48,082 nt of DNA from Streptomyces aurantiacus (GCF_001418335.1 NZ_LIPP01000087.1:415-48496); one strand, 5' to 3'. Positions 1-8,938 are shown, numbered from the stretch's first letter. Notes: generated from the letters alone by a model not told the origin. Numbers and translations are program-made.

Positions 1-573
<573 letters not shown>

Positions 574-874
574 GGCCGTCTCCCTCACGTACACGAAGGG
601 GGCCCGTACGGTCTCCGCCACCGTCTCCGACGCCATTTCCGGCACCGCATCCGGTACGACACGGCACCGTCTCCACGCCATCTCCGACGCCGTGTCCGAT
701 GTGATGTCCGACGTCATCCGTGACGCCATTGATGACACCGTCGTCCGGGCGGCGGGCCGCAGGGCCTGCTGGCAGACTCTCCCCGCCAGGATACGACGGC
801 GCGGCGATTCCGGTGATGCCGAGCGATTCGGTGATGCCGAGCGTTTCCGGCGATGCTGATCGTTTTCGGTGCGC
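574..874. other. Intergenic region upstream of gltD with short tandem repeats
   Basis: About 300 bases separate the gltD start from the stop of the DUF1772-like gene, both on the minus strand. I see no convincing gene. The right end holds an imperfect 18-nt tandem repeat (GGTGATGCCGAGCGATTC at 812-829, a one-base variant at 830-847, and a decayed third copy at 849-866). The left part is rich in loosely repeated TCCGACGCCAT units. The gltD promoter must lie here, but no single candidate stands out. Confidence 0.6.
812..866. repeat. Imperfect 18-nt tandem repeat, about three units
   Basis: Units GGTGATGCCGAGCGATTC, GGTGATGCCGAGCGTTTC and GGCGATGCTGATCGTTTT follow one another directly. They end a few bases from the stop codon of the neighbouring membrane-protein gene. 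Confidence 0.75.
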
Positions 875-1354
875 TCAGGTCAGCGCCAGTACGTACGAGA
901 CCGTTCCGGCGGCCGAGGCGACCATCCGGACGTGGTTCCGTATGGACCACTCGCTGACAAACGTGGGCCAGTACGCGATGGCCTCCGGTGTGCCGGGGCT
1001 CATCCCGGCCAGCTTGTTGTTGCGCGGGACGTTCGCCGCGATCGTGACCCCGAAACAGCCGAACAGATACAGCGCGCTACCCAGCAGCAGTTCCACCGTG
1101 CCCTCGTCGGGCCACAGCACGAAGGTGACCACCGCGATCACGGCACACACCGCGGCCGACCCGAGGAACACGAGCATGAAGGCCGGCATCACCGCCGTCA
1201 CGTTGATCGACTGCATCGCCGCGATGCCCTGCGCCGGCGGCAGCGCGGCCAGTCCCTTCATCACGAACGTCGAGAACGCGCAGAACACCCCGGCCACCAG
1301 CCCCGTGCCGAGCACGCCCACCACGGTGAGCACGAAGTACGGTCCCTCGATCAT
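875..1354 (-). CDS. DUF1772-like (anthrone oxygenase-like) small membrane protein
   Basis: A 159-residue, very hydrophobic protein with about four membrane segments (residues 6-30, 45-70, 78-95 and a C-terminal helix). It has the conserved NVPRNNKLA sequence after the third helix and an early [18 protein letters not shown] stretch, both typical of the DUF1772 family. Some relatives are annotated anthrone or noranthrone oxygenases, but no reaction is established for this subgroup. The start chosen is the ATG giving [10 protein letters not shown], because GGGGGAG lies 6 nt upstream. A longer reading frame would add an Arg-rich repeat-encoded tail that belongs to the intergenic tandem repeat. 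The gene is transcribed away from the uridine-kinase-like gene. Confidence 0.8.
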   Translation of the reverse strand: MIEGPYFVLTVVGVLGTGLVAGVFCAFSTFVMKGLAALPPAQGIAAMQSINVTAVMPAFMLVFLGSAAVCAVIAVVTFVLWPDEGTVELLLGSALYLFGCFGVTIAANVPRNNKLAGMSPGTPEAIAYWPTFVSEWSIRNHVRMVASAAGTVSYVLALT

Positions 1355-1393
1355 GGCAACTCCCCCGTAGGCCGACCGTCTTGTCAACAACTT

Positions 1394-1447
1394 CCGCACC
1401 GGCTCCCGCACCGGCTCCCGCACCGACTCCCGCACCGTTCCCGGAAC
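1394..1447. repeat. 12-nt tandem repeat in a divergent intergenic region
   Basis: Unit CCGCACCGGCTC occurs twice exactly (1394-1405, 1406-1417), then as variants CCGCACCGACTC and CCGCACCGTTCC. It lies between two divergent genes and can be read through in several frames, which creates spurious Pro/Ala or Arg/Glu repeats in over-long ORF calls. Confidence 0.8.
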
Positions 1448-1541
1448 CGTGGGGCCGGACGACCCGAACCTCAAGATCCTGCACGGCACTCCCCGTCACC
1501 ACAAGCACGCGGTCGTCGTCCGTGTGCGCCCGCGCGGCATC

Positions 1542-2183
1542 ATGGGCCGTGTGCGACTCGAAGCGATCACCTGGGACCGGCTCGGCGACCTCATCGCCGA
1601 GCGTCTGCTCGACCTGGAGCCGGCCGACGGCAGCCCCTGGCCGCGCGTCGCCTTCGACGGAGCCCCGGCCGCCCGCCCCGGTGACCTCGCCGAACGCGTC
1701 GCCGAGGCCCTTCGCCCACGCGGCCGCTCCGCCCTGGTCGTCGGCACGGAGGGCTATCTGCGAGCCGCCTCACTCCGGTTGGAGTACGGCCGGCAGGACG
1801 TGGAGACCTACTACGACGGCTGGTTCGACACCGGCGCCCTGTGGCGCGAGGTCTTCGGCCCGCTGGAACCGGGCGGTGACGGCCGGGTCCTGCCCGACCT
1901 CCGGGACCCGGCCACCGACCGCGCCACCCGCAGCCCGTACGTGCAACTTCCGCCCGGTGCGGTGCTGTTGCTGCACGGGCCGCTGCTCCTGCGCCACTGG
2001 TTCCCCTTCGACCTCGCCGTCCATGTACGTCTCTCACCGGCCGCCCTGCGCCGCCGCACCCCGCAGGACGAGCACTGGACGCTCCCCGCGTACGAGCGGT
2101 ACGAGGACGAGACGGCTCCGGGCGACACGGCCGACATCCTGGTGAGGGCGGACGACCCACGTCATCCGGCGTGGAACGGCTGA
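1542..2183 (+). CDS. Uridine-kinase-like protein with a degenerate P-loop
   Basis: A 213-residue protein of the group annotated in Streptomyces as uridine kinase. The alignment-like landmark is RVAFDGAPAARPGDLAERV at about residues 35-53, where a true uridine/cytidine kinase has a Walker A (GxxxxGK[ST]). Here the Lys and Ser/Thr are absent. Later stretches resemble the family: WFDTGALWREVFGPLEPGG, YVQLPPGAVLLLHGPLLLRHWF and LAVHVRLSPAALRRR. The fold is therefore recognisable, but ordinary ATP-phosphate binding is doubtful. The start is uncertain. I chose the ATG at 1542; a GTG three codons later fits the conserved beginning VRLEAITW equally well, and a GTG at 1449 would add a poorly conserved extension. 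No clear ribosome binding site is seen. Confidence 0.7.
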   Translation: MGRVRLEAITWDRLGDLIAERLLDLEPADGSPWPRVAFDGAPAARPGDLAERVAEALRPRGRSALVVGTEGYLRAASLRLEYGRQDVETYYDGWFDTGALWREVFGPLEPGGDGRVLPDLRDPATDRATRSPYVQLPPGAVLLLHGPLLLRHWFPFDLAVHVRLSPAALRRRTPQDEHWTLPAYERYEDETAPGDTADILVRADDPRHPAWNG

Positions 2184-2313
2184 GGCGCGGGGTGCCGGCC
2201 GGGAGCCGCGGACTTCCGGATGCGCGTCTGCCCGTACCCGGCGAAAATGTATGGGCCGGGACTTGCGGTGCGTGTCTGTGCCGCGCCGGCCGTCCGGCAC
2301 CGGGAGGTACTAC

Positions 2314-2742
2314 ATGACCACCGCCGGAGACATCATGCACAGCGGCGCCCAGTGGATCCCCGCTCACGAGACCCTGGACCGGGCCGCTCAACTGATGCGC
2401 GAGCTCAAGGTGGGCGCACTGCCCATCAGTGACGAGAACGAACGGCTCTGCGGGATTCTCACGGACCGCGACATCGTGGTCGGCTGTGTGGCCATGGGCC
2501 ACGACCCGGCCCACGTCACCGCGGGTGAGATGGCCCAGGGCACCCCGCGCTGGATCGACGCGGGCGCCGACGTCAGTGAGGTGCTCGGCGAAATGCAGGG
2601 ACATCAGATCCGTCGCCTCCCTGTGATCGAGAACAAGCGTCTGGTCGGAATGATCAGCGAGGCCGATCTGGCCACGCACCTGACGGACGAACAACTCGCG
2701 AGCTGGGCCGAGAGCGTCTACGCGAAGAGCGAGTCACGCTGA
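2314..2742 (+). CDS. Two-CBS-domain protein (Hrp1-like)
   Basis: A 142-residue cytoplasmic protein made almost entirely of two CBS repeats (about residues 5-60 and 75-130). Landmarks are TAGDIMHSGAQWIPAHETL, LPISDENERLCGILTDRDIVV and IRRLPVIENKRLVGMISEADLA. The architecture and length match the mycobacterial hypoxic response protein Hrp1. CBS pairs bind adenosine nucleotides, and the ligand and partner here are unknown. The ATG is supported by CGGGAGG 7 nt upstream, so upstream in-frame starts are unlikely. Its 3' end faces corA across a short 7-nt tandem repeat. Confidence 0.88.
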   Translation: MTTAGDIMHSGAQWIPAHETLDRAAQLMRELKVGALPISDENERLCGILTDRDIVVGCVAMGHDPAHVTAGEMAQGTPRWIDAGADVSEVLGEMQGHQIRRLPVIENKRLVGMISEADLATHLTDEQLASWAESVYAKSESR

Positions 2743-2768
2743 CGTCGGCAGGCCGTGCCGGACGAGGG

Positions 2769-2793
2769 ACCTGAGACCTGAGACCTGAGACCT
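2769..2793. repeat. 7-nt tandem repeat between convergent genes
   Basis: ACCTGAG is repeated three times plus a partial copy in the 50-bp gap between the CBS-protein stop and the corA stop. No hairpin terminator is obvious in the gap. Confidence 0.8.
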
Positions 2794-3920
2794 CACAACC
2801 AACCGTTCCGCTTGAAACCCCGGTAGAGGGTGAAGCACGCGACGGCGATCATGCCGACCGCCAAGGGGTACCCGAACTTCCAGTGCAGCTCCGGCATGTG
2901 GTCGAAGTTCATGCCGTAGACCCCGCAGACCATCGTCGGCACGGCGATCAGCGCCGCCCACGCCGTGATCTTGCGCATGTCCTCGTTCTGCGCCACGCTC
3001 ACCTGCGCGAGGTGCGCCTGCAGGATCGAGTTGAGCAGTTCGTCGAACGCGGCTATCTGCTCGGCGGCCCGCAACTGGTGGTCGGAGACGTCCCGGAAGT
3101 AGGCCTGGATCTCCGGGTCGATCACCCGTATCGGCCGCGTCGCGAGATCCATGATGGGCCGGCCCAGCGGGACCACTGCCCGCTTGAGCTCCAGCAGCTC
3201 ACGCTTGAGCTGGTAGATGCGCCCGGGGTCGGCCCGCGCGCCGTTCGCCGCGAACACGTCCGCCTCGACCTCGTCGATGTCCTCCTGCACCGAATCCGTG
3301 ACATGCAGATAGTCGTCCACCACATGGTCCGCGATCGCGTGCAGCACGGCGGCCGGCCCCTTGGCGAGCTTCTCGGGGGTGGCCTCCAGTTCCTCACGCA
3401 GCGGGCCCAGCGAGCCGTGCCGGCCGTGCCGCACGGTCACCACGAAGTTCCGGCCGACGAACACCATGATCTCTCCGGTGTTCACCACCTCGCTGGTCGA
3501 GGTCAGTTCGGTGTGTTCGACGTAGCAGACCGTCTTGAACACCGCGAACAGCGTTTCGCCGTACCGCTCCAGCTTCGGGCGCTGATGGGCGTCCACCGCG
3601 TCCTCGACCGCCAGCGGGTGCAGGTCGAAGAGCTCGGCGATGCCCGCGAACTCCACCTCCGTCGGCTCGTGCAGCCCGAGCCAGACGAAACCGCCGTCGG
3701 CCTTGCGGACCCGCTCCACCGTCTCGACCAGATCGCGTCCGGCGGGAACCCGGGCCCCCTCCTCGTACGCCACGCAGTTCACCACCGCTGAGCCCAGGGG
3801 CGAGCGGGCGGGATGACTCAGGTCGACACGGGCGCGCCGTCGTGTCAGCCGTGCCACCCTGCGGAGACCGCCGACCTTGCTCAGGCCCGTGACCTTCCGC
3901 AGATTCACTGCCATGGACAT
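2793..3920 (-). CDS. corA: CorA-family magnesium/cobalt transporter
   Basis: A 375-residue protein with the CorA layout: a long acidic and helical cytoplasmic N-terminal domain, then two C-terminal membrane helices. The selectivity signature YGMNF is present (GVYGMNFDHMPELHWKFGYP, about residues 333-352), followed by the second helix and a short basic tail. Family members form pentamers that pass Mg2+ and sometimes Co2+ or Ni2+. The ATG of MSMAVN is preceded by GGGAG with 6 nt spacing. The first 40 residues are Arg-rich, a usual actinobacterial extension. The gene is divergent from the methyltransferase gene. Confidence 0.92.
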   Translation of the reverse strand: MSMAVNLRKVTGLSKVGGLRRVARLTRRRARVDLSHPARSPLGSAVVNCVAYEEGARVPAGRDLVETVERVRKADGGFVWLGLHEPTEVEFAGIAELFDLHPLAVEDAVDAHQRPKLERYGETLFAVFKTVCYVEHTELTSTSEVVNTGEIMVFVGRNFVVTVRHGRHGSLGPLREELEATPEKLAKGPAAVLHAIADHVVDDYLHVTDSVQEDIDEVEADVFAANGARADPGRIYQLKRELLELKRAVVPLGRPIMDLATRPIRVIDPEIQAYFRDVSDHQLRAAEQIAAFDELLNSILQAHLAQVSVAQNEDMRKITAWAALIAVPTMVCGVYGMNFDHMPELHWKFGYPLAVGMIAVACFTLYRGFKRNGWL

Positions 3921-4129
3921 CTGGATCTCCCTGCGTGGATCTCCTCGCGCCGCACTCTGCGCCTTGCTGCGGCCAGTCTGCCAGGATGTTTTGACGGCCG
4001 GTCGAGCCTGTGGGAACGGAACATTCCGCTCCGGAACCGCCCGTCCAGTCGAGGGCCGCCGAGTGGGACGCGCTCACGTCGGGAGCGTCGGCCACCAGGA
4101 AAAAGCATGACAAATGGGATGATCGGCGC

Positions 4130-4924
4130 ATGATGCGAATCGACGGATACCTCCTCGACCACCGCCAGTCCGACGCGGGACAGCGGTTCGACGCCCTCGC
4201 CGCTCTCTTCGATCCCACGACGTTCCGGCACCTCGAACGGCTCGGCATCGGATCCGGCTGGCGCTGCTGGGAGGTGGGTGCGGGCGGCATGTCCGTGGTG
4301 TCCTGGCTCGCCAAGCGGGCCGGGCCCACCGGCCGGGTCGTCGCGACCGACCTCGACACCTCCTGGGCGCCCCCGGTCGTCCGCCCGCCGATTCAGCTGC
4401 GCGTCCACGACGTGGGCGCCGACGAACCGCCGGGGGAGGGCTTCGACCTCGTGCACGCCCGCCTCGTCCTCGCTCATGTGCCGGACAGGGACCGGGCGTT
4501 GCGTTCGGTGGTCAGGGCGCTACGGCCCGGGGGACGGCTCCTGGTCGAGGACGCCGATCCCACACTGCAGCCGCTGGCCTGCCCGGACGAGCATGGGCCC
4601 GAGCAACAGCTGGCCAACCGGGTGCGCCACGCGACGCGCGATGTGCTCGCCGAAGGGGGCACCGATCCCGCGTACGGGCGGCGGCTTCCCCGGCTGCTCC
4701 GCGAGGCCGGTCTGCGGCAGGTCGGGGCCGACGCGTACTTTCCTCTCACCTCGCCCGCCTGCGGAGCGCTTGAGTCCGAGACGGTCGGCCAGGTCCGGGA
4801 GCAGCTGGTCGCGTCGGGCCTCGTCACCGACCAGGACATCGACCGCCACTTGGCGAACGTGGCCGCGGGCGGGATGGACCTGATCACGGCCCCGCTGATC
4901 TCGGCGTGGGGACGCAAGGCGTAG
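4130..4924 (+). CDS. Class I SAM-dependent methyltransferase
   Basis: A 264-residue protein with a Rossmann methyltransferase core. Motif I is CWEVGAGGMSVVSWLA at about residues 44-59, the acidic end of strand 2 is VVATDLDTSW, motif II/III is FDLVHARLVLAHVPDRDRAL, and ALRPGGRLLVEDADPT follows. The substrate cannot be read from sequence; relatives are unassigned small-molecule methyltransferases. Two adjacent ATG codons at 4130 and 4133 begin the conserved part, and the ribosome binding site is weak. The longer frame from 4010 runs through the corA promoter region and is unlikely. The 3' end converges on the pseudouridine kinase gene. Confidence 0.85.
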   Translation: MMRIDGYLLDHRQSDAGQRFDALAALFDPTTFRHLERLGIGSGWRCWEVGAGGMSVVSWLAKRAGPTGRVVATDLDTSWAPPVVRPPIQLRVHDVGADEPPGEGFDLVHARLVLAHVPDRDRALRSVVRALRPGGRLLVEDADPTLQPLACPDEHGPEQQLANRVRHATRDVLAEGGTDPAYGRRLPRLLREAGLRQVGADAYFPLTSPACGALESETVGQVREQLVASGLVTDQDIDRHLANVAAGGMDLITAPLISAWGRKA

Positions 4925-4939
4925 CGGCGGGTCGTCGGC

Positions 4940-5932
4940 CTAGGCCCCTTTCTTCGGTTTCATCGGTTTCCTCTCCGGTTTTCTCCTTGGTTCCTTCTGC
5001 GGTTCCCGCTTCGGTCTGCCGCCCACCTGTTCCACCGCCCGGGCCCCGGCCCGGCACCCCTCGGCGGCTGCCTCCCGCGGCCGGCCGCCCCCGAGCAGCG
5101 CGGCCAGGAAGGCTCCGGTGAAGGCGTCGCCGGCGCCCGTGGTGTCGACGGGGGACGCCGGTTCCGCCGGGACCCGGGCCAGGATTACCCCCGATCGGGC
5201 GACGAGGGCTCCGGCGCCGCCCTGCTTCACCACCACCAGCGGGACGTGACGGCTCAACTTGGCCGCCGCGTCCGCCGTATCGGGCAGGCCTGTCAGCAGA
5301 CGGGCCTCGTCCCGGCTCGGCAGCAGGACGTCGACCCCCTCGGCGAGCGAGAGGAACCGGTCCACGCCCAGCTCGCTGAGGAACCCCACCGACGCGGGAT
5401 CCACACTCACCGGCACTCCACGCGCGCGTGCCGACTCCACCGCCACCGACACCAGAGCCCGGCACGGCTCGGAGAAGAACAGATAGCCCGACAGATGCAG
5501 CCACGCGACACCGTCGAGCAGCGCGGGCGACCAGTCGTCGGCGTCCAGCCGCAGCGACGCGCCACTGTCCGTGAGGAAGGTGCGCTCCGCCGAGGCGTCC
5601 GCGTCCACCAGGCAGATCACCGTGCCCGTCGGCGCCCGCGGGTCCACGACCAGGAGAGGGCGCACCCCGGAAGCCACCAGCTCCCGCTCGTGCCACGCGG
5701 CCGAGTCCGCGCCCACCCGGCCGAGGAACCGCACCTCCGGTCCGCCCCGGCGGGCCGCCCAGCACGCGACGTTGGCGCCCGCGCCGCCCGGCACCGTCCG
5801 CACGGCGGCGACCGTGTCGGTGCCCGGAGCGAGTGGCCCGCGGTGCCGGGCGACGACATCCGTGATGACGTCACCGACGACCAGGAGGGCCCCGCCCGGG
5901 ACAGCCTCGAAGGGGCCGCCTGCCTCTTTCAC
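4940..5932 (-). CDS. PfkB-family kinase, probable pseudouridine kinase
   Basis: A 330-residue ribokinase-family protein. The N-terminal substrate loop is GDVITDVVARHRG with VPGGAGANVACWAAR, and the ATP/anion-hole signature DTTGAGDAFTGAFLAALL lies near residue 260. It starts with a GTG that overlaps the stop of the psuG gene by 4 nt, so the two are translationally coupled. By context it should phosphorylate pseudouridine to pseudouridine 5'-phosphate for the glycosidase. Other ribokinase substrates cannot be excluded from motifs alone. The last 22 residues are an unusual Lys/Arg/Pro tail (ending KPERKPMKPKKGA) encoded by loosely repeated DNA. A longer frame starting near 7051 is a shadow of psuG. 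Confidence 0.85.
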   Translation of the reverse strand: MKEAGGPFEAVPGGALLVVGDVITDVVARHRGPLAPGTDTVAAVRTVPGGAGANVACWAARRGGPEVRFLGRVGADSAAWHERELVASGVRPLLVVDPRAPTGTVICLVDADASAERTFLTDSGASLRLDADDWSPALLDGVAWLHLSGYLFFSEPCRALVSVAVESARARGVPVSVDPASVGFLSELGVDRFLSLAEGVDVLLPSRDEARLLTGLPDTADAAAKLSRHVPLVVVKQGGAGALVARSGVILARVPAEPASPVDTTGAGDAFTGAFLAALLGGGRPREAAAEGCRAGARAVEQVGGRPKREPQKEPRRKPERKPMKPKKGA

Positions 5933-6834
5933 GCCTGTGCCCAGGCCGCCGCGATCCGTCCCGCCAGCCGTACGTTGCCGCGTACCGCCGCCAGATTGGC
6001 CTCCAGCGACGCCCCGTCGGTGTGGCGTACCAGGTGGTCGAGCAGGAACGGCGTGACCGCCTGGCCGCTCACGCCCGCCTCCTCGCACGCGTGCAGCGCG
6101 TCGGCGAGCACGCGCGCGTGGAGCGCGGGATCCAGTTGCCGGTCCTCGGGCACGGGATTGGCCACGATCAGTGCCGACCCGGGTCCGTCCAGTGTGTCCT
6201 GCGCGCGCATCACGGCCGCGACCTCGTCCGGCGACTCCAGCGTCCAGTCCACCGGGTGTCCCGAGTCCGACAGATAGAAGCCGGGAAAGCGTGCCGTGCC
6301 GTATCCGGCGACCGCGACCCCCAGCGTCTCCAGGCGTTGCAGGGTCGCCGGCACGTCCAGGATCGACTTCACCCCCGCGCACACCACCGTGATCCGGGTG
6401 CGCGCGAGGAGTCCCAGGTCGGCGGACTCGTCCTGCGTAACCGTCCACTCCCGGTGCACGCCCCCGAGGCCACCCGTCGCGAACACCCGTATGCCCGCCT
6501 GCGCGGCCAGCAGGGCGGTCGCCGACACCGTGGTCGCCCCGCTGGCGCCGGTGGCGACCGCGAGCGGCAGATCGCGATGTCCCAGCTTGCGGATGCCGTC
6601 CTCGTTGGCGACCCGCTCCACCTGCTCCTTGCCGAGGCCCACGTGGGGCCGCCCGTCGAGCACGGCGACGGTCGCCGGAACGGCGCCCTCCTGGCGTACG
6701 GCGTCCTCCAGCTCCAGCGCCACCTGGAGATTGCGCGGACGGGGCAGCCCGTGCGCGATGATCGTCGACTCCAGTGCCACCACGGGCCGCCCCGCGGTGA
6801 GCGCCTCCCGAACCTCTTCGGACACCATCAGCAC
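5929..6834 (-). CDS. psuG: Pseudouridine-5'-phosphate glycosidase
   Basis: A 301-residue protein with the hallmark opening RPVVALESTIIAHGLPRPRN. Other conserved stretches are GVPATVAVLDG-like VPATVAVLDGRPHVGL, ATGASGATTVSAT, VFATGGLGGVHRE and the lysine-bearing VVCAGVKSILDVPATLQRLETLGV. It reversibly splits pseudouridine 5'-phosphate to uracil and ribose 5-phosphate, salvaging nucleoside from RNA turnover. The GTG start is chosen because AGGAGG lies 7 nt upstream; an in-frame ATG two codons later is less well placed. It is the first gene of a two-gene operon with the downstream PfkB kinase. Confidence 0.95.
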   Translation of the reverse strand: MLMVSEEVREALTAGRPVVALESTIIAHGLPRPRNLQVALELEDAVRQEGAVPATVAVLDGRPHVGLGKEQVERVANEDGIRKLGHRDLPLAVATGASGATTVSATALLAAQAGIRVFATGGLGGVHREWTVTQDESADLGLLARTRITVVCAGVKSILDVPATLQRLETLGVAVAGYGTARFPGFYLSDSGHPVDWTLESPDEVAAVMRAQDTLDGPGSALIVANPVPEDRQLDPALHARVLADALHACEEAGVSGQAVTPFLLDHLVRHTDGASLEANLAAVRGNVRLAGRIAAAWAQA

Positions 6835-6925
6835 GCGCGTGCCTCCTGTCTGTCGGTTCTCCTCTCATCCCTGGCGGCCGACGCGCCCGGCCAAACCCTT
6901 GCGACCGCCACAGTGCGACCGCCAC

Positions 6926-6960
6926 GAAGGGGTGCCCACACGCGCGTGGACACCCCCTTC
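6926..6960 (-). terminator. Hairpin downstream of the formaldehyde dehydrogenase gene
   Basis: GAAGGGGTGCCCAC and GTGGACACCCCCTTC form a stem of about 13 pairs with one bulge and one mismatch around a 6-nt loop. It lies 30 bases past the stop of the minus-strand dehydrogenase gene. Confidence 0.65.
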
Positions 6961-6989
6961 TCCTTGCCCGGCCCTCAGACGGCCGGCCT

Positions 6990-8216
6990 TCAGACGGGCC
7001 GTGTCCCGCCCAGCGACCCATGCGGATCGAGGACGTACTTACGGCTGGCACCCTGGTCGAACTCGGCGTAGCCGCTCGGCGCGTCCTCCAGGCCGATCAC
7101 TGTCGCGTTGACGGCCTTGGCGATGTGCACCCGCTCGTGGAGGATCGCCTTCATCAGTCCGCGGTGGTACTGCATCACCGGGCACTGACCTGTGCTGAGA
7201 CGGTGGCTCTTCGCCCATCCCAGACCGAGCCGCACCTTGAGCGTGCCGGTCCGCGCGTCCTGGTCGACCCCGCCGGGATCGTCCGTGACGTACAGGCCCG
7301 GAATGCCCAGGGAGCCGCCCGCGCGCGTGAGGCCCATCAGCGAGTTGAGGACCGTGGCGGGCGCCTCGGGAGCGTCGGAGCCGTGCGCCCGCGCCTCGAA
7401 GCCGACCGCGTCGACGGCGGCGTCCACCTCCGGCTCGCCCAGGATCTGCTCGATCTGCTCGCCCACGTCGCCCTGGCTGACGTCGACCGTCTCACAGCCG
7501 AAACTCCGGGCCTGTGCGAGACGTTCGGCATTGAGGTCGCCGACGATGACGACGGCCGCGCCGAGCAGCTGCGCCGATGCCGCGGCGGCGAGACCGACCG
7601 GACCCGCCCCGGCCACGTACACCGTCGAACCGACCTCGGTACCCGCGGTCACCGCACCGTGGAAGCCGGTCGGGAAGATGTCCGACAGCATGGTCAGGTC
7701 GAGCAGCTTCTCGCGTGCCTGGTCCCGGTCCGGGAACCGCAGCAGGTTGAAGTCCGCGTACGGAACCATCGCGTACTGCGCCTGGCCGCCGACCCAGCCG
7801 CCCATGTCGACGTAGCCGTACGCCGCACCGGGGCGGGCCGGGTTGACGTTCAGACAGATGCCCGTCCTGCGCTCCTTGCAGTTGCGGCACCGTCCGCAGG
7901 CGATGTTGAAGGGCACCGAGACGATGTCCCCGACCTCGACGAACTCGACGTCCGGGCCCCGCTCGATGACCTCTCCGGTGATCTCGTGCCCGAGGACGAG
8001 TCCCTCCGGCGCGGTCGTACGGCCGCGCACCATGTGCTGGTCACTGCCGCAGATGTTGCTGGCGAGCACTTTCAGGATGACTCCGTGCCGGCACGTGCGG
8101 CCGACGTTCGCGGCGGCCACTCCCGGTCCGTCCTGCAGTTCGAGCGTCGGGTAATCGATGGTCCTGACTTCCACCGCGCCCGGCTTGAGGTACGCGACTG
8201 CCCTGTTCCCGCTCAT
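6990..8216 (-). CDS. fdhA: Glutathione-independent formaldehyde dehydrogenase, zinc-dependent
   Basis: A 408-residue medium-chain dehydrogenase. Catalytic zinc landmarks are NICGSDQHM and GHEITGEV, and the structural zinc loop is CGRCRNCKERRTGIC. The Rossmann NAD site is VAGAGPVGLAAAASAQLLG. Stretches such as YGYVDMGGWVGGQAQY and LSDIFPTGFHGA are specific to the formaldehyde/aldehyde dismutase branch (Pseudomonas FdhA type) rather than the mycothiol-dependent branch. It oxidises formaldehyde, or dismutates it, with tightly bound NAD. The start MSGNRAVAYLKPG matches the family, and the reading frame extending to 8546 is unsupported. It lies downstream of ogt on the same strand, so both genes handle alkylating or aldehyde damage, though 160 bp separate them. 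Confidence 0.92.
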   Translation of the reverse strand: MSGNRAVAYLKPGAVEVRTIDYPTLELQDGPGVAAANVGRTCRHGVILKVLASNICGSDQHMVRGRTTAPEGLVLGHEITGEVIERGPDVEFVEVGDIVSVPFNIACGRCRNCKERRTGICLNVNPARPGAAYGYVDMGGWVGGQAQYAMVPYADFNLLRFPDRDQAREKLLDLTMLSDIFPTGFHGAVTAGTEVGSTVYVAGAGPVGLAAAASAQLLGAAVVIVGDLNAERLAQARSFGCETVDVSQGDVGEQIEQILGEPEVDAAVDAVGFEARAHGSDAPEAPATVLNSLMGLTRAGGSLGIPGLYVTDDPGGVDQDARTGTLKVRLGLGWAKSHRLSTGQCPVMQYHRGLMKAILHERVHIAKAVNATVIGLEDAPSGYAEFDQGASRKYVLDPHGSLGGTRPV

Positions 8217-8376
8217 ACGTGATCGCCGTCCCTTCGGCCCCCGTGACTTCGGATGCCCGTGGCTGTACGTGTCGCGGAGTCTGCTCCCGCCGAAGCGTTC
8301 CGGCCAGCCTTCGCGCGGGCACCGGTACGGCACGTCACGGCGGGGGAATCCTGCCCCGGGCGAACAAGGGCGTCTC

Positions 8377-8931
8377 TCAGAACAGCGGCTCGGGCAGTAC
8401 ACCCTCCAGCGCCAGCAGCTTCCGCTTGGTCTCCACGCCGCCCCCGAACCCGCCGATGCCACCGTCCCTCTCCACGACCCGGTGGCAGGGCACGACGACC
8501 GGCAGCGGGTTGGATCCCATGGCCGTTCCCACCGCCTGGGCCGCACCCGGCTGGCCGACCCGCCGTGCCAGGTCGCCGTAGCCCACCACCGCCCCGAACG
8601 GCACGCCCGACGCCAGCTCGCGCAGCACCTGACGGTTGAACCCCGAGATCAGGGACCAGTCCAGTGGCAGTTCGAAGTCGCGACGCTCGCCCGCGAAGTA
8701 CGCCGCGAACTGACGTATCGCCTCGGCCAGCAGCGGGGACCGCGGTGCTTCGACGGGCACGGTGGCGAACCGCGATCCGAGCCGCTCCAGCGCCTTGTCG
8801 CGCACCGCGTCCGTGGCGTGGAAGACGACGCTGACCAGGCCCTCGCCGGTCGCCGCCAGCAGCAGCGGGCCGATGCCGCTGTCGACGACGGCCCACACCA
8901 CCCGCTGCTCGTTCTGCCCATGGCTGTTCAT
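8377..8931 (-). CDS. ogt: Methylated-DNA--protein-cysteine methyltransferase
   Basis: A 184-residue suicide DNA-repair protein. The active-site motif VVPCHRVV at about residues 150-157 holds the acceptor cysteine, followed by GGFGGGVETKRKLLALEGV. The upstream NPLPV and RQVLRELASGVPFGAVVGYGDLA (helix-turn-helix) are also typical. It removes O6-methyl or alkyl groups from guanine. The start at 8931 (MNSHGQNEQRVV) is chosen because a promoter-like TACCGT ends exactly 7 nt upstream, which predicts a leaderless transcript beginning at the ATG. The longer GTG-initiated frame would run through the promoter. The promoter matches the PafBC-type DNA-damage motif. Confidence 0.93.
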   Translation of the reverse strand: MNSHGQNEQRVVWAVVDSGIGPLLLAATGEGLVSVVFHATDAVRDKALERLGSRFATVPVEAPRSPLLAEAIRQFAAYFAGERRDFELPLDWSLISGFNRQVLRELASGVPFGAVVGYGDLARRVGQPGAAQAVGTAMGSNPLPVVVPCHRVVERDGGIGGFGGGVETKRKLLALEGVLPEPLF

Positions 8932-8938
8932 GCGCTCC

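Noticed and set aside
1591..2694. A long minus-strand ORF across the uridine-kinase-like and CBS genes
   Set aside because: Crosses two well supported plus-strand genes and has no recognisable protein.
6990..8546. Formaldehyde dehydrogenase extended to 518 residues
   Set aside because: The extra 110 residues overlap ogt out of frame and are Arg/Gly-rich shadow sequence.
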